From NCBI RefSeq assembly GCF_037975245.1, contig NC_092569.1, forward strand, positions 20,810,001 to 20,874,000: a stretch of 64,000 nucleotides of DNA. The letters are read 5' to 3'. Of the stretch, positions 61,342 to 64,000 are shown in pieces. Made by a program: the position numbers and the translations under genes. The stretch comes from Apostichopus japonicus (lineage: Eukaryota; Echinodermata; Holothuroidea; Aspidochirotida; Stichopodidae). Every line of letters starts with the position of its first letter. Within the stretch, counting starts at the first letter, position 1. Under the pieces are notes generated by a model. It worked only from the letters and a program-made list of their open reading frames with translations. It was not told where the DNA came from and did not search any database.

Positions 61342-64000
61342 TCACAACGGCTTAATTTTCATATCCACTGCTACAACAGAACAGTTGTAATCGTGAGTAT
61401 TCCTTTGAAACAAACATATTCCGGCATCCCAAGGGCCACCGTAGATACCATTCAACATAATAGCATAACAAGCATTGAACCATCAGCCGCCGGGATGGAA
61501 TTCACTAGTAGCACAATTTTGAAGCACTAAGTCATTGTCCTGATCGTAGGTAGAAAATTTCATATCTCGATGGTAATCCATGTAGTCATAATCTGTTTAA
61601 TATAAAAAAGAGAGTTTTTATACTAAGCTTCTTTAAAATTTCATGAGAAGACTTTTTACAAACTTATCCATTTCTTTTTACAGTTATTGTTACAGGCTAA
61701 CTGAAAAAACACAGATATGTCATATACTTTGCAAATGCAGTCTATAGGCTTCCTGTAGCCTAAACAAGCATGAAACCTAAATTTAGCATTGTGTACCTTT
61801 CGATTTTAGTTGAAGTATCCCAAGAACTTCGTTAGCATTTGCATATTAGTAATTCCCCTTCGCACTCTTTCAAGCGTTTAAAGAGGTATTGACAAATATA
61901 CTATGGCATTAAGAACAAACAATTATACATTTTACATTCAGTCAACAAAACCATACTAAACTGAACTTGTCAGAGGCATGTGATATTCGCGGAAAAATAC
62001 GTACCAAAGCTCCCTGTGTAACTTCCAAGCGTTATCTCGTATTTTGTTGCCTCGGAGCTAATTCTAAAAAGATTGTAATGAAGATATTCACTGGCATCAT
62101 TGGTGGTGTTGAACCAAATATCAATTCTGAGTTGATGATCTCTCTCAGCTGATATGACATGTATTTTCTCATTTCCAAGCCAGAAACTAGAATTGAGATC
62201 GCCAAATCCATCTCTGTAGGTTATCCAATCATTGTAAAATGACACAGAAGCATCAACTCGCCTCTGAAACAGCTGTATAAAAAATAACCGCTTGTTTTAG
62301 AACGATACACAAGTTGAATATGTACAGTTTAATTGAAGGTGACAAGAGTTGCCTCTGGAAGAGATCTTATAATTGCTGAAATGGATTTATGCGACGACGA
62401 AAGAATTGGGAACACTTCATGAGAATTAAGAAAATACTGAAGTTGCTACTATTATGCAATTAGTTAATTATATAAACTGTGCTTTCTTGTCTGCTTCCTA
62501 TATGAACGTTACCTATATGATGGCATATCTCATGTAACCTACAAGGCTTGCAGAAGTTACTCAAGTGACGAACGTTTGGTATCGCTGGTCGAAATTTGAC
62601 CCAGAGCGAAATATAAAGGGACTTATGCCGTCATTTGGTCAAGAATTTTGTTGCTAGTAGTAGCTTTGGGAACAATCTAAGATAGTAGTTAAAGATCGAA
62701 ATATAAGTGAATGTTAGATTAAGTGGAATATAATCAACATCAACGTCTTGTTTGCATGATGACAGGGTAATAGCAACTCCGCGGTTTGATTAGTAAGAGG
62801 ACAGGAACATTACAGCGTGCGGCCACGTATACTTAAAATGTGTTCCAGCAATAGTGTTACAGACGTATGGGATAATATTAATAATATAAAAGAAAAAGCA
62901 TCTGCAAAAGAACAGTTACGAGTTATGCGAAATGTGAAATGACAAGTGTCTTGGTTTCGTGAAGAAAACTTACCATCCAACCACCTTTGCAATAAACTTG
63001 GAAAGGTTCATGTGCCCAAGAAGGCGGATGTATCGAATAAATGCCTTCTTTGGTGGATAAACCTTTATAAACATCCTGACAGTTTGTGAGTACTTCACAA
63101 GTCGTACCATTTCCCCAGTAGCCCTCTTTACACTCGCAAGATGAACTTTGACCTTTGCTCTGGCATGTTGCATCATTACTGCAAGAGTATTCTTCACAGT
63201 GGAGAACATCATTTTCACATGTGCAACGTCTTGTGCAGTTTAAGTTAACATGCAATGATCCGTTCTGTGCAGAAATGTTCAAGAATACGAGCAAGTCGAG
63301 AGAAAATGTTAACTCTGCTCAAATGAGACTTCATTCAACGGTTTATAATATATAATACATTAGTGGAAACTTTGACGTTATATTCATTGTCTTTTTTAAT
63401 CTGAACTTTAATGCCCAAAAAAAATGGGATATCGGCACGTTGTGACTACTGCATTTTCTGAATGGTAGATATAATAACTTTAAACGAATCTTCAAATCAA
63501 TTTTTCTGCCCAACCTAAAGATGTCATAAGTGATATCCGAATCTGACTAGTATTAACCAATATAACCTTCAAATTACGTTTCGAAAAACTTCGTATTTCG
63601 TAAACGCTTAAAGAAAGTGAATTTTTCAACGGAATAAGTAAGAAGCCTATAATAGGAATAAGTATGAACACAATAAATGTACGCGCTCGTTTAGTTATTG
63701 ATATTGATGTTTTTTACACTCTCTAAAGGAGATCTTCGAAAAACGTGACACATGCGAAAAATGACAAATGTCGAGTTATGTGAAAATACCGAAATGACTC
63801 CCATGAACGAGTGGTAGCATCCGCATTCATACAACGGTATGCATGCTCCATCTCTGATAAGGAATCCATCTGGACAGACACACGTATAACCTGGTTCATC
63901 GTCACAGCTTTTAAAACAACCATTGAGTCCATCGGGATCATCGCACGTAGTTTGGCATGAACAGTGCATCCATACCATGTTGGTTGGGCAAGATTCTGAA
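60265..64000. repeat. Segmental duplication, block 2 copy b (contains gene D)
   Basis: Partner of 15347-19079, in the same orientation, running off the window. It has its own short differences, including about 15 extra bases near 61255 and one more stop in the last FReD exon. The 3' flank 60265-61341 has no other gene. Confidence 0.85.
61342..63995 (-). pseudogene. FReD paralog D, partial; premature stop in the last exon
   Basis: Exons within the window, minus strand: TIL 63995-63790, TIL-linker/EGF/FReD start 63264-62974, FReD middle 62272-62005, FReD end 61592-61342. Lengths match paralog C exactly (206, 291, 268 and 251 bases). The signal-peptide and stalk exons lie beyond 64000. The TIL exon keeps the base that is missing in paralog B, so the two arose before B lost it. 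In the last exon the first Trp codon of the GGWW motif is TGA (61495-61493), which would cut off about 46 residues of the FReD, including conserved aromatic and Cys positions. It is probably a pseudogene or a null allele. Confidence 0.85.

Overview
The window is metazoan nuclear DNA. It is AT-rich, its genes are split by GT-AG introns, and it carries many (AT)n runs and several retroelement types (a LINE, a Penelope-like element and tRNA-derived SINEs). The dominant content is a family of secreted proteins with a signal peptide, a Ser/Thr-rich stalk, a TIL-type cysteine-rich domain, an EGF-like region and a three-exon fibrinogen-related domain (FReD). A marine invertebrate, perhaps an echinoderm, would fit, but nothing in the window fixes the taxon.

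Layout. 1-5.2 kb: a decayed multi-exon ORF inside a pair of inverted repeats (candidate DNA element). 6.7-24 kb: minus-strand FReD paralogs A and B. 24.5-25.6 kb: an inverted relic F, hit by a tiny LINE insertion. 27.3-28.5 kb: a non-autonomous hAT element containing a roughly 115-bp-arm hairpin. 30.3-32.6 kb: two foldback MITEs and a 33-bp tandem repeat. 31.9-39.5 kb: plus-strand gene E, apparently intact (459 codons plus stop from 9 exons). 40.1 kb: a tRNA-derived SINE. 45.3-64 kb: a second copy of the A-B block, giving paralogs C (apparently intact, 475 codons plus stop) and D (runs off the window end). C and D are separated by a 6.8-kb segment holding a LINE endonuclease fragment, hammerhead ribozyme motifs, a Penelope GIY-YIG fragment, another dead paralog (G) carrying a LINE and a SINE, and a tRNA-like unit fused to a hammerhead.

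The paralogs share exon phases: the signal-peptide, stalk and TIL junctions are all phase 1, so stalk exons can be gained, lost or skipped without breaking frame. Each paralog has a different stalk. A, B, D, F and G each carry different disabling lesions, while C and E stay open. This looks like a birth-and-death cluster of secreted lectin-like proteins; an immune-recognition role is inferred from FReD families elsewhere and is not shown here. The A-B and C-D blocks are similar enough that unmerged haplotypes in the assembly must be considered.

The least expected signals are (i) hammerhead motifs on the plus strand at 54.44 kb and 59.74 kb, one directly behind a tRNA-like Pol III promoter, with a dead copy at 60.1 kb and a degenerate lookalike at 3.65 kb, and (ii) the modular, locally homogenised stalk exons.
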